From positions 1 through 18,227 of the forward strand of contig JAFXPV010000004.1 of the NCBI GenBank assembly GCA_017527625.1: a stretch of 18,227 nucleotides of DNA. Reading direction: 5' to 3'. The stretch comes from Bacteroidales bacterium. GTDB taxonomy: Bacteria; Bacteroidota; Bacteroidia; Bacteroidales; UBA932. The notes below the pieces were generated by a model that ran no database searches, was not told the DNA's origin, and was given only the letters and a program-made list of their open reading frames with translations. The translations under genes and the position numbers were made by a program. This document shows, piece after piece, positions 1-6,390 of this stretch (within the stretch, counting starts at the first letter, position 1; every line of letters starts with the position of its first letter).

Positions 1-551
1 ATGTACTGCGCGCTGAAGTCTGCCTTGTGGGTGTGGAACGAACCGATGCCGTATGAGAAATCCACGAAATTGCGGCTGCTGCGGTTGGTAATGATGTTTA
101 CTGCTCCGCCGAGTGCATCGCTGCCGAAACTGGCCGGTATCACACCTTTGTATATTTCCACACGGTCGATGATGTTGACGGGCAGGTTTGCCAGTGTCAT
201 TCCCGTTCCCTTCGCATCTAGCGGCATACCGTCCAGGAAATATCGTATTGAATTACCGGACATTCCGTTGATGGAAAGATCGAAGTCGCTTCCCACTCCT
301 CCTTCTTCACGGATGCGTATCCCATTGGTGCGGTCGATGGCCTGTGTAAGAGACTGAAGCGTGGCTGCCTGAGTGCGGATACTGACGGCATTGATGGCAA
401 AAGCCCCTTCCCTAAGGTTCTGTTCCTTAGATTTTGCCGTCACAGTAGCATTGTCGATCACCACGGTGTCTTGCAGGCTGGACTGGGCAAGAACCGCAGA
501 AACCGCGCATAACTGTGCCAAAAAGATTAATAAGATTCTTTTTATTGCCAT
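1..551 (-). CDS. TonB-dependent outer-membrane receptor, BtuB-like, N-terminal part (runs off left edge)
   Basis: Reading the minus strand from the ATG at 551 gives 183 codons without a stop to the window edge. The protein opens with a signal peptide (residues 1 to about 22, ending LAQ) and a TonB-box-like DTVVI at 28-32. A plug domain follows, with typical receptor motifs: INGMSGNSIRYFLDGMPL (94-111), IDRVEIYKG (128-136) and GSDALGGAVNIIT (143-155). Such receptors import large substrates across the outer membrane using TonB/ExbBD energy. There is no N-terminal carboxypeptidase-D-like domain of the kind usual in SusC proteins, so this is the simpler siderophore/vitamin type. The cobalamin riboswitch directly upstream on the same strand makes vitamin B12 or another corrinoid the likely cargo. 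That is inferred from context; the barrel that would settle it is outside the window. Confidence 0.9.
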   Translation of the reverse strand, partial: MAIKRILLIFLAQLCAVSAVLAQSSLQDTVVIDNATVTAKSKEQNLREGAFAINAVSIRTQAATLQSLTQAIDRTNGIRIREEGGVGSDFDLSINGMSGNSIRYFLDGMPLDAKGTGMTLANLPVNIIDRVEIYKGVIPASFGSDALGGAVNIITNRSSRNFVDFSYGIGSFHTHKADFSAQY

Positions 552-560
552 CTTGCGTTC

Positions 561-768
561 GCGCTTGTTCCTGAGCGCACGTAATTAATGCTTCCGGTAG
601 GTCTTCTGGCTTTCTCCAGATCTGTCAAGCCTTCCCGAACAAGGAGTTCAGTGGCGATGGATCTAACAAATCGTTGCCGGAGATTACAGCTGCAGGTACA
701 GCCCCGGTTTCTCACCGTGTTCCCTTTCATCAGTGTGGCTGGGCTCAGCCTCCTGATTGCCGAAATGC
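561..768 (-). ncRNA. Cobalamin (B12) riboswitch in the leader of the TonB receptor gene
   Basis: On the minus strand this leader carries the conserved B12 aptamer core: GGAACACGGTGA, then ACCGGGGCTG, then GCAGCTGTAATC (plus-strand span about 682-723). The 3' B12 box GCCAGAAGACCTACCGG is at 610-594. P1 can be drawn from GCATTTCGG (768-760) pairing with CCGGAAGC (597-590). Downstream, a GCGCT/AGCGC hairpin (578-561) has the 8-nt loop CAGGAACA. Its CAGG can pair with CCTG in the L5 region, as in the known L5-L13 kissing loop. The hairpin ends 9 nt before the ATG and is not followed by a T run, so control is probably translational: B12 binding would block receptor synthesis. The aptamer call is strong; the expression-platform model is inference. 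Confidence 0.93.
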
Positions 769-772
769 GTCG

Positions 773-780
773 CGAATATA
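773..780 (-). promoter_or_regulatory. Possible -7 promoter element for the riboswitch/TonB receptor transcript
   Basis: The minus strand reads TATATTCG here, one mismatch from the Bacteroidota -7 consensus TAnnTTTG. It lies about 5 nt before the predicted P1 stem of the riboswitch, which is where a promoter for that RNA should be. A T-rich tract sits about 20 nt upstream in the -33 position, but there is no clear TTTG. Confidence 0.35.
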
Positions 781-801
781 GAATTGTTTGCTTAAAAAAA
801 C

Positions 802-809
802 TAATTTTG
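802..809 (+). promoter_or_regulatory. Candidate -7 promoter element for the cobUTS operon
   Basis: TAATTTTG fits the Bacteroidota -7 consensus TAnnTTTG exactly. It ends only 4 nt before the GTG start of cobU, so a transcript from it would begin at or within a few bases of the start codon, leaving no room for a leader or riboswitch. No convincing -33 TTTG is found at the usual 19-20 nt spacing. Confidence 0.4.
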
Positions 810-813
810 GGAT

Positions 814-1326
814 GTGAAACGCATAATACTCATAACCGGTGGAGCCCGTTCAGGGAAAAGTTCCAAGGCCGAAGCTCTTGCTCTCAGCCTGGCTGCCGAT
901 CCCGTGTATCTTGCCACTGCCCGTATCTGGGACGACGAGTTCCGCGAGCGTGTCCGCCGGCATCAGGAACGCCGCGGTCCGCAGTGGACCAATATCGAAG
1001 AAGAGAAGTTCCTCAGCAGGCACAGTGTGGCCGGCCGCGTGGTGCTGGTAGACTGCCTCACCCTGTGGGCCACCAATTTCTTCTATGATATGGAAGGCGA
1101 CACCGACAGTGCGCTGGAAGCGGTCAAAGCCGAATTCGACCGTTTCACCGCACAGGATGCCACCTTCATCTTCGTTACCAACGAAATCGGCTTGGGCGGG
1201 ACCTCGCAGAACGAACTGCAGCGCAAGTTCACCGACCTGCAGGGCTGGATGAACCAGTATGTCGCAGCCCGCGCCGACGAAGTCTTCCTGATGGTGAGCG
1301 GAATATCCGTTAAAATCAAAGGATAG
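814..1326 (+). CDS. cobU: Adenosylcobinamide kinase / adenosylcobinamide-phosphate guanylyltransferase
   Basis: This 170-residue protein has the full CobU pattern. A Walker A loop, GGARSGKSS, is at 9-17. The RRHQERRGPQW segment (48-58) contains His50, in the place of the histidine guanylylated in characterised CobU. VLVDCLTLW follows, then FVTNEIGLGG, and a C-terminal VSGISVKIKG. The enzyme phosphorylates adenosylcobinamide and then attaches GMP to give AdoCbi-GDP in the cytoplasm. The GTG at 814 is the right start because the P-loop follows immediately, as in the family, and the ATG at 812 is out of frame and stops at once. It heads an operon with cobT (3 nt gap), cobS and a GH3 gene. Length is normal for the family. 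Confidence 0.95.
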   Translation: MKRIILITGGARSGKSSKAEALALSLAADPVYLATARIWDDEFRERVRRHQERRGPQWTNIEEEKFLSRHSVAGRVVLVDCLTLWATNFFYDMEGDTDSALEAVKAEFDRFTAQDATFIFVTNEIGLGGTSQNELQRKFTDLQGWMNQYVAARADEVFLMVSGISVKIKG

Positions 1327-1329
1327 CAG

Positions 1330-2373
1330 ATGACTGAATTCCATATTGAACATCCCCGCCAGGCCTTGAGGCCTGCGCTGCAGGCAAAGATCGACGACCT
1401 CACTAAGCCCAAAGGCTCCCTCGGGCGGCTCGAAGAGCTGGCTCTGCAGGCCGGCTTGATACAGCAGACTCTCTCGCCCGAGCTTCGGCATCCCCAGAAC
1501 ATAGTTTTCGCCGGCGACCACGGCATCGTGGACGAGGGTGTCAGCATAGCCCCGAAGGAAGTTACCTGGCAGCAGGTATGCCACTTCACCCACCCCCAGG
1601 GTACGGGCGGAGTCAACTTCCTCTGCCGCCAGCACGGCTTCACCCTCAAGGTGGTGGATGCCGGAGTGGATTACGACCTGCCGCGCGACCGGGGCATCAT
1701 CGATCTCAAGGTCGGCCGCGGCACCCGCAATTTCCTGCACGGGCCGGCGATGAGCCCGGAGGAGATGGATCAGTGCCTGGCCGGCGGAGCCTCTGTCGTC
1801 CGCCAGTGCTTCGCCGAGGGCAGCAACGTCATCAGCTTCGGCGAGATGGGCATCGGCAACACGTCCCCTTCATCGATATGGATGTCCTATTTTACAGGCA
1901 TCCCGCTGGCTGAGTGTGTAGGCGCAGGCAGCGGCCTCGACGACGAGGGCATACGCCACAAATACGATGTGCTGCGCAGGTCGATGGAAGGCTATGCTGG
2001 CGACGGTTCGGCCCGCGACATAATCCGCTGGTTCGGCGGCTTCGAGATGGTGATGGCTGTGGGTGCAATGCTGCAGGCTGCCGAGCTGAAGATGATAATC
2101 CTGGTGGACGGCTTCATAATGACCGCCTGTATGCTGGCTGCCTCGAAGATGTACCCCGAAGTGCTGGACTACGCTGTCTTCGGCCACTGCGGCGACGAGT
2201 CGGGCCACCGCAAGATGCTTGACGCCCTGGGCGCGAAGCCGCTGCTGAACCTGGGTCTCAGGCTGGGCGAAGGCACCGGCGCTATCTGCGCCTATCCCAT
2301 ACTTGAATCTGCCGTGAGGATGATCAACCAGATGGACACGTTCTCCGGCGCCGACATCACTAAATACTTCTAA
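1330..2373 (+). CDS. cobT: Nicotinate-nucleotide-dimethylbenzimidazole phosphoribosyltransferase
   Basis: This 347-residue protein matches CobT throughout: [15 protein letters not shown] (24-38), [11 protein letters not shown] (62-72), GEMGIGNT (171-178), [14 protein letters not shown] (198-211), GHCGDESGH (285-293) and [11 protein letters not shown] (308-318). Glu314 in the last motif corresponds to the family's catalytic glutamate. The enzyme transfers phosphoribose from nicotinate mononucleotide to a lower-ligand base such as dimethylbenzimidazole, giving alpha-ribazole phosphate for the cobalamin nucleotide loop. It sits 3 nt after cobU and 3 nt before cobS, so the three are almost certainly co-transcribed. 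The base used in vivo cannot be read from the sequence. The antisense strand carries long open frames here that look like GC-rich shadows. Confidence 0.96.
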   Translation: MTEFHIEHPRQALRPALQAKIDDLTKPKGSLGRLEELALQAGLIQQTLSPELRHPQNIVFAGDHGIVDEGVSIAPKEVTWQQVCHFTHPQGTGGVNFLCRQHGFTLKVVDAGVDYDLPRDRGIIDLKVGRGTRNFLHGPAMSPEEMDQCLAGGASVVRQCFAEGSNVISFGEMGIGNTSPSSIWMSYFTGIPLAECVGAGSGLDDEGIRHKYDVLRRSMEGYAGDGSARDIIRWFGGFEMVMAVGAMLQAAELKMIILVDGFIMTACMLAASKMYPEVLDYAVFGHCGDESGHRKMLDALGAKPLLNLGLRLGEGTGAICAYPILESAVRMINQMDTFSGADITKYF

Positions 2374-2376
2374 GCG

Positions 2377-3138
2377 ATGAGACTGCTGGCCGCACTGACT
2401 TTCTTCACCCGCATGCCCTTCTGGCGCATCCGCGAGATTCCCGCCGAGGCTTTCAAGCGCGTGGTTCCGCTCTGGCCGCTGGTCGGCTGGCTGACAGGTT
2501 TCGTGACGGCGGCAGTGCTTTGGCTCTGCAGCAACGTGATGCCCCTCACGCTGGCCTGGATTGCAGCCCTCGTGGCACGTCTGCTGCTGACAGGCTGCCT
2601 TCACGAGGACGGCCTGGCCGATTTCATCGACGGCTTCGGCGGCGGCAACACCCGTGAGCGGACGCTGGCCATAATGAAAGACTCCCACATCGGGACCTAC
2701 GGGGTCATCGGTCTGATTGTGTATTTCGCGTTGATGCTCCAGCTTCCGGCTGCCCTGTCCCGCGATACGCTCTGCATCGTCGTGCTCGCCGGCGACTGCT
2801 GGGCCAAATGCTGCGCCGCCCAGCTGACCAATCTCCTGCCCTATGCCCGTAATGCAGAGGAAGCCAAGAACAAGACCGTTTATTCACGGATGAAATGGCA
2901 CGAGCTTCTGATGTGCCTCGTCTTCGGCATCGCTCCGGCAGCGGTGATGACTTTCTGGCTCGGCTGGATGCCTTTCGCCTTTTTCTGGCAGCTCGGTATC
3001 CCGGCCATCGTGATGCTGCTTCTCGCAGGGCTGATGAAACGCCGCATCGCAGGCTACACCGGTGACTGCTGCGGGGCCACATTCCTCCTCTGCGAACTGT
3101 CATACTACATAGCAATCCTTTTAAACGTAACTATATGA
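2377..3138 (+). CDS. cobS: Adenosylcobinamide-GDP ribazoletransferase (cobalamin synthase)
   Basis: This 253-residue integral membrane protein begins MRLLAALTFFTRMP, a typical CobS N-terminus. It carries the signature HEDGLADFIDGFGGG (76-90), followed by RERTLAIMKDSHIGTYG (93-109), the acidic metal- and substrate-binding region of the family. Several hydrophobic segments follow. It joins AdoCbi-GDP, made by CobU, to alpha-ribazole phosphate, made via CobT, at the inner membrane to complete the cobamide. The TGA stop overlaps the ATG of the downstream GH3 gene (ATGA). No cobC phosphatase or cbiB follows, although cobC often accompanies these genes in Bacteroidales, so those steps must be encoded elsewhere or supplied by salvage. 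Confidence 0.95.
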   Translation: MRLLAALTFFTRMPFWRIREIPAEAFKRVVPLWPLVGWLTGFVTAAVLWLCSNVMPLTLAWIAALVARLLLTGCLHEDGLADFIDGFGGGNTRERTLAIMKDSHIGTYGVIGLIVYFALMLQLPAALSRDTLCIVVLAGDCWAKCCAAQLTNLLPYARNAEEAKNKTVYSRMKWHELLMCLVFGIAPAAVMTFWLGWMPFAFFWQLGIPAIVMLLLAGLMKRRIAGYTGDCCGATFLLCELSYYIAILLNVTI

Positions 3139-5102
3139 AAAAACTTTTTGCCATTATGCTCATCGTGCCGCTGCTGTTCGCCTGCAAGAGCTACGAACAG
3201 CCTGAACTCGGCACCAGGAGCGTATCGATAATCAAGAAAGGAGGCCTTGAATTCAAGGACCTCAACAAGAACGGAAAGCTCGACAAGTACGAGGACTGGC
3301 GCCTGACTCCGGAGCAGAGGGCGGCTGACCTTCTGTCCAAGATGGACATCGACGAGAAGATCGGCTTTATGATCATCTCCCAGATCAATATGGGGCCGCA
3401 GGGCACTGCGGAACTCAACGAGCGTGACCAGGTCACCAACCGCAACAACTTCACCGGCGAGGCGGCCGATGAGTCCATCAATGTCTCCGGCACGACCAAA
3501 GGCATTATGGAGAGGCATCTGCGCCATTTCATCCTCCGCGCCAACGCCCCGGCCCGACTGATGGCCGAGTGGGCCAACAACGTGCAGGAAGTCGCCGAGG
3601 GCAGCCGTCTCGGCATACCCGCCATCTTCGCTTCCAATCCGCGCAACCACGTGGCAGTCGACAACTCTCTCGGTCTGAACGTGGGCAACAGCTACTTCAC
3701 CCAGTGGCCCGGCACCCTCGGTCTGGGAGCCACCGACGACCCCGAGCTGGTTTATCAGTTTGCAAAGAGCGCAGCTGCCGAATGGGCGGCCTGCGGCATC
3801 CGGAAGGGCTATATGTATCAGCTCGACCTGTCCACCGAGCCCCGCTGGAGCAGGATAGAAGGCACCTTCGGCGAAGATGCCGACAGAGTGTCGGTCATAG
3901 CGGAGCAGCTTGTCAAGGGTTTCCAGGGTGAAGAGCTCGGCCCCGGTTCAGTGGCCCTCACTATGAAACACTTCCCCGGCGGCGGTCCTGAGATGAAGGG
4001 TTGGGATTCGCACTACAGCTACGGCAAGAACCTCATCTATCCCGGCGGAATGTTCGACTACCACATCAAGCCGTTCAAGGCTGCAGTCGATGCGGGCGTT
4101 TCCGGCATTATGCCTTACTATGCCCGTCCTCACGAGACCAAGTACGAAGAAGTCGGCTCGGCATTCAACTACGGCCTGCTCACCGACCTTCTGAGGAATA
4201 CCCTCGGATTCAAAGGCCTCGTCAACTCCGACACCGGCCCCATCAACAATATGCCCTGGGGCGTCGAGGACCTGAGCTATCAGGAGAGATATGCCAAGGC
4301 CGTCGCTGCCGGCACCGACCTTTTCTCCGGCGGAGCTGACATCAAGAACCTCAAGGCCACATATGACGCCGGTATGATCACCGACGAACAGATCGACACA
4401 GCTGTGACCAGACTGCTCATCGAAAAGTTCAAGCTCGGTCTCTTCGAGAATCCTTACGTGGATCCCGACAAGGCTGAGGCTACAGCCAACTGCGACGAGT
4501 TCCGCGCGATGGCCGAGACCGCCTTCCGTAAATCCATCGTGCTGATGCGCAACGAACGCTCAGTGCTGCCTCTGAAGAAGGGCGCCAAGGTGTATGTCGA
4601 AAGGGTCGACGCTTCCGGCCAGCACAATGCCGTCAAGGTTGACAACAATGTCTGGGACGTAGAGTTCGTGGACAAACCCCTCAAGGCTGACGTCGTGATA
4701 TTCTGGGTATTCCCCGGAACGGCCGGAAGAGGCGGCGGATTCCTCGGCGGCGCCTCAGGCAACACCGACATCAGCAACCTGCTTTCTGCGAACAACATCG
4801 ACGTGCGCTATATGAACACCATAGCCATCACCAGACCGGTCGTAGTCGCAGTCAACTGCAGCAGGCCGTGGGTGCTCAGCGAGCTCAAGGGCCGCGCCGC
4901 CGACACCTGGCTGGCGACCTTCGGAACCACCCTTCCAGCCCTGCTCGACGTCGCAACCGGCAAGTTCAACCCTTGTGGCAAGATGCCGTTCGGACTGCCT
5001 GCCTCACAGGAGGCTGTCGAAGCCAACATGGAAGATGTCCCGAGCTTTATGGAGACAGAGGGTTATGCCCTTATCCCCTGCGGTGCGGGTCTGAGCTACT
5101 AA
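3135..5102 (+). CDS. Glycoside hydrolase family 3 lipoprotein (beta-glucosidase-like)
   Basis: This 655-residue protein has a lipoprotein signal with lipobox LFAC (Cys17), so it is probably anchored in the periplasm or outer membrane. Residues 42-53 (DLNKNGKLDKYE) form a perfect EF-hand-type calcium loop just before the GH3 N-terminal domain. Family motifs include GSRLGIPAIFA, MKHFPGGGPEMKGW (277-290) and GLVNSDTG (361-368), with Asp366 at the nucleophile position. The GH3 C-terminal domain starts near RKSIVLMRNERSVLPL (465-480) and ends with a GYALIPCGAGLSY-type motif. It lacks the fibronectin-III tail of many beta-glucosidases, and the acid/base residue could not be assigned. Substrate is probably a beta-glucoside or xyloside, but family alone does not decide this. 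It is translationally coupled to cobS (ATGA), an unexpected partner, and is followed by a strong terminator. Confidence 0.92.
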   Translation: MKKLFAIMLIVPLLFACKSYEQPELGTRSVSIIKKGGLEFKDLNKNGKLDKYEDWRLTPEQRAADLLSKMDIDEKIGFMIISQINMGPQGTAELNERDQVTNRNNFTGEAADESINVSGTTKGIMERHLRHFILRANAPARLMAEWANNVQEVAEGSRLGIPAIFASNPRNHVAVDNSLGLNVGNSYFTQWPGTLGLGATDDPELVYQFAKSAAAEWAACGIRKGYMYQLDLSTEPRWSRIEGTFGEDADRVSVIAEQLVKGFQGEELGPGSVALTMKHFPGGGPEMKGWDSHYSYGKNLIYPGGMFDYHIKPFKAAVDAGVSGIMPYYARPHETKYEEVGSAFNYGLLTDLLRNTLGFKGLVNSDTGPINNMPWGVEDLSYQERYAKAVAAGTDLFSGGADIKNLKATYDAGMITDEQIDTAVTRLLIEKFKLGLFENPYVDPDKAEATANCDEFRAMAETAFRKSIVLMRNERSVLPLKKGAKVYVERVDASGQHNAVKVDNNVWDVEFVDKPLKADVVIFWVFPGTAGRGGGFLGGASGNTDISNLLSANNIDVRYMNTIAITRPVVVAVNCSRPWVLSELKGRAADTWLATFGTTLPALLDVATGKFNPCGKMPFGLPASQEAVEANMEDVPSFMETEGYALIPCGAGLSY

Positions 5103-5117
5103 GCCTTTGAGACAACA

Positions 5118-5151
5118 AAAAAGCCCGGGTTCCTAAGAGCCCGGGCTTTTT
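5118..5151. terminator. Bidirectional intrinsic terminator between GH3 and the alcohol dehydrogenase gene
   Basis: A perfect 12-bp inverted repeat, AAAAAGCCCGGG (5118-5129) and CCCGGGCTTTTT (5140-5151), encloses a 10-nt loop. The A and T runs at its two ends supply a U tract in either direction. It sits between two convergent genes and can end both transcripts. Confidence 0.93.
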
Positions 5152-5165
5152 GATTTGGACTGCCT

Positions 5166-6344
5166 CTATTTCATACACATCTTGTAGATTTCGATGACGT
5201 CTTTCTGCTTGAGCGGCTTGAAGCCGGGCAGGGTGTCGAAGTTCACTGACTTGCCTGCCATAATCTCGAAGTGGGTCTCGTCGATGCCGACCTCGGGGAG
5301 GGTGCTCTTCAGGCCGAGATCCTTGAAGAAGAAGTCTGCAAGAGCGTCGATAGCCTTGCGGGCGATGTCCATCGGCGGCAGGCTCGGGTCGATGCCGAAC
5401 ACGTTGACTCCGAACTGGACGTACTTCGATACGGTTGTCTCGTCGAGGCAGTACTCCAGCCATCTCGGGGTCAGGATAGCCAGGCCGTGGCCGTGGGTGA
5501 TGTCGTAGAAGGCCGACAGCTCGTGCTCCATCGGGTGGCAGCTCCAGGCGTGTTTCTTGCCGGCTGTCACGAAGCCGTTGATTGCCCACGACGAAGTCCA
5601 CATCAGGTTGGCGCGGGCCTCATAGTTGTCGGGCTCTTTCATTGCTATGGGAGCGTATTTGATGACGGTCTTCATCATACCCTCCATAAAGGTGTCGAGC
5701 ATAAAGAGATCCTGGTCGGTGGTGAAATACACCTCGATGATGTGGCTCATAATGTCCGACGAGCCGCAGGCTGTCTGGTAAGGGCTTACGGTGAACGTAT
5801 TTTCAGGGTCGAGGAAAGACACCTTCGGAAGGATGTGAGGGTCGAGACGGCCTATCTTGTCCTTTGTCTCGGGGTTGCTGATCACCGCTGCGGTGTCCAT
5901 CTCCGAACCGGTTGCTGACAGAGTCAGGATGTCAACGATTGGAAGGGCTTTCTCCACGGGAGCGCACTTCTTCAGGTCCAGGAAATCCCAGGGGTCGAAG
6001 TCTACGCACGCGCCGGCTGCAATCCATTTGGTTGCGTCGATGGTCGAACCGCCGCCGACAGCGAGAAGCACGTCGATCTTGTGGTCCTTGCACATCTGCG
6101 CGCCCTTGCGGACGGAGTCGATGCGGGGATTCGGCTCGATGCCGTCGAGTTCGTACAGTTCCAGGCCTGCAGCCTTGATTTCCCTGACTACTTTGTCATA
6201 GAGGCCCATACGTTTTATCGAGCCGCCACCGTATGTCATAAGCACACGCGTGCCGAAGCGTTTCAATTCTTCACCAAGATGATGGAGGTGATTACGGCCG
6301 AAATACACCTTCACAGGAATGTTGTAGATAAAATCGTGAATCAT
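5166..6344 (-). CDS. Iron-containing (group III) alcohol dehydrogenase, YqhD/butanol dehydrogenase type
   Basis: This 392-residue protein shows the group III fold. GGGSTIDATK (97-106) is the nucleotide-binding loop. The metal ligands are readable as Asp197 and His201 (SSDIMSHIIE), His270 (CHPMEHE) and His284 (ITHGHG). Their spacing of 4, 69 and 14 residues is the same as in E. coli YqhD, and the length is near identical. Such enzymes reduce aldehydes to alcohols with NAD(P)H in the cytoplasm, in fermentation or aldehyde detoxification. The natural substrate and the NADH/NADPH preference cannot be told from sequence. It lies 46 nt downstream of the metal ATPase gene on the same strand, so it may be read through from that unit; the gap holds no obvious promoter. 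Transcription ends at the hairpin at 5118-5151. Confidence 0.94.
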   Translation of the reverse strand: MIHDFIYNIPVKVYFGRNHLHHLGEELKRFGTRVLMTYGGGSIKRMGLYDKVVREIKAAGLELYELDGIEPNPRIDSVRKGAQMCKDHKIDVLLAVGGGSTIDATKWIAAGACVDFDPWDFLDLKKCAPVEKALPIVDILTLSATGSEMDTAAVISNPETKDKIGRLDPHILPKVSFLDPENTFTVSPYQTACGSSDIMSHIIEVYFTTDQDLFMLDTFMEGMMKTVIKYAPIAMKEPDNYEARANLMWTSSWAINGFVTAGKKHAWSCHPMEHELSAFYDITHGHGLAILTPRWLEYCLDETTVSKYVQFGVNVFGIDPSLPPMDIARKAIDALADFFFKDLGLKSTLPEVGIDETHFEIMAGKSVNFDTLPGFKPLKQKDVIEIYKMCMK

Positions 6345-6390
6345 AGCGTTGTTATATTATGACCGTAAGATAAGGATTATTTCTGACATA

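Noticed and set aside
590..813. A second cobalamin riboswitch on the plus strand for cobUTS
   Set aside because: All conserved aptamer elements read only on the minus strand, and plus-strand open frames here are non-coding.
850..1740. 296-residue open frame on the minus strand
   Set aside because: It lies wholly opposite cobU and cobT, shows no family motifs and crosses two genes; it is an antisense shadow of GC-rich codons.
1870..2688. 272-residue open frame on the minus strand
   Set aside because: It is opposite cobT and cobS and rich in His, Gln and Ala without any recognisable domain, as expected from reading conserved genes backwards.
3255..3293. Dockerin-like module in the GH3 protein
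   Set aside because: A single EF-hand-type loop is present without the duplicated 22-residue repeat of dockerins; it is better seen as a calcium loop typical of this GH3 subgroup.
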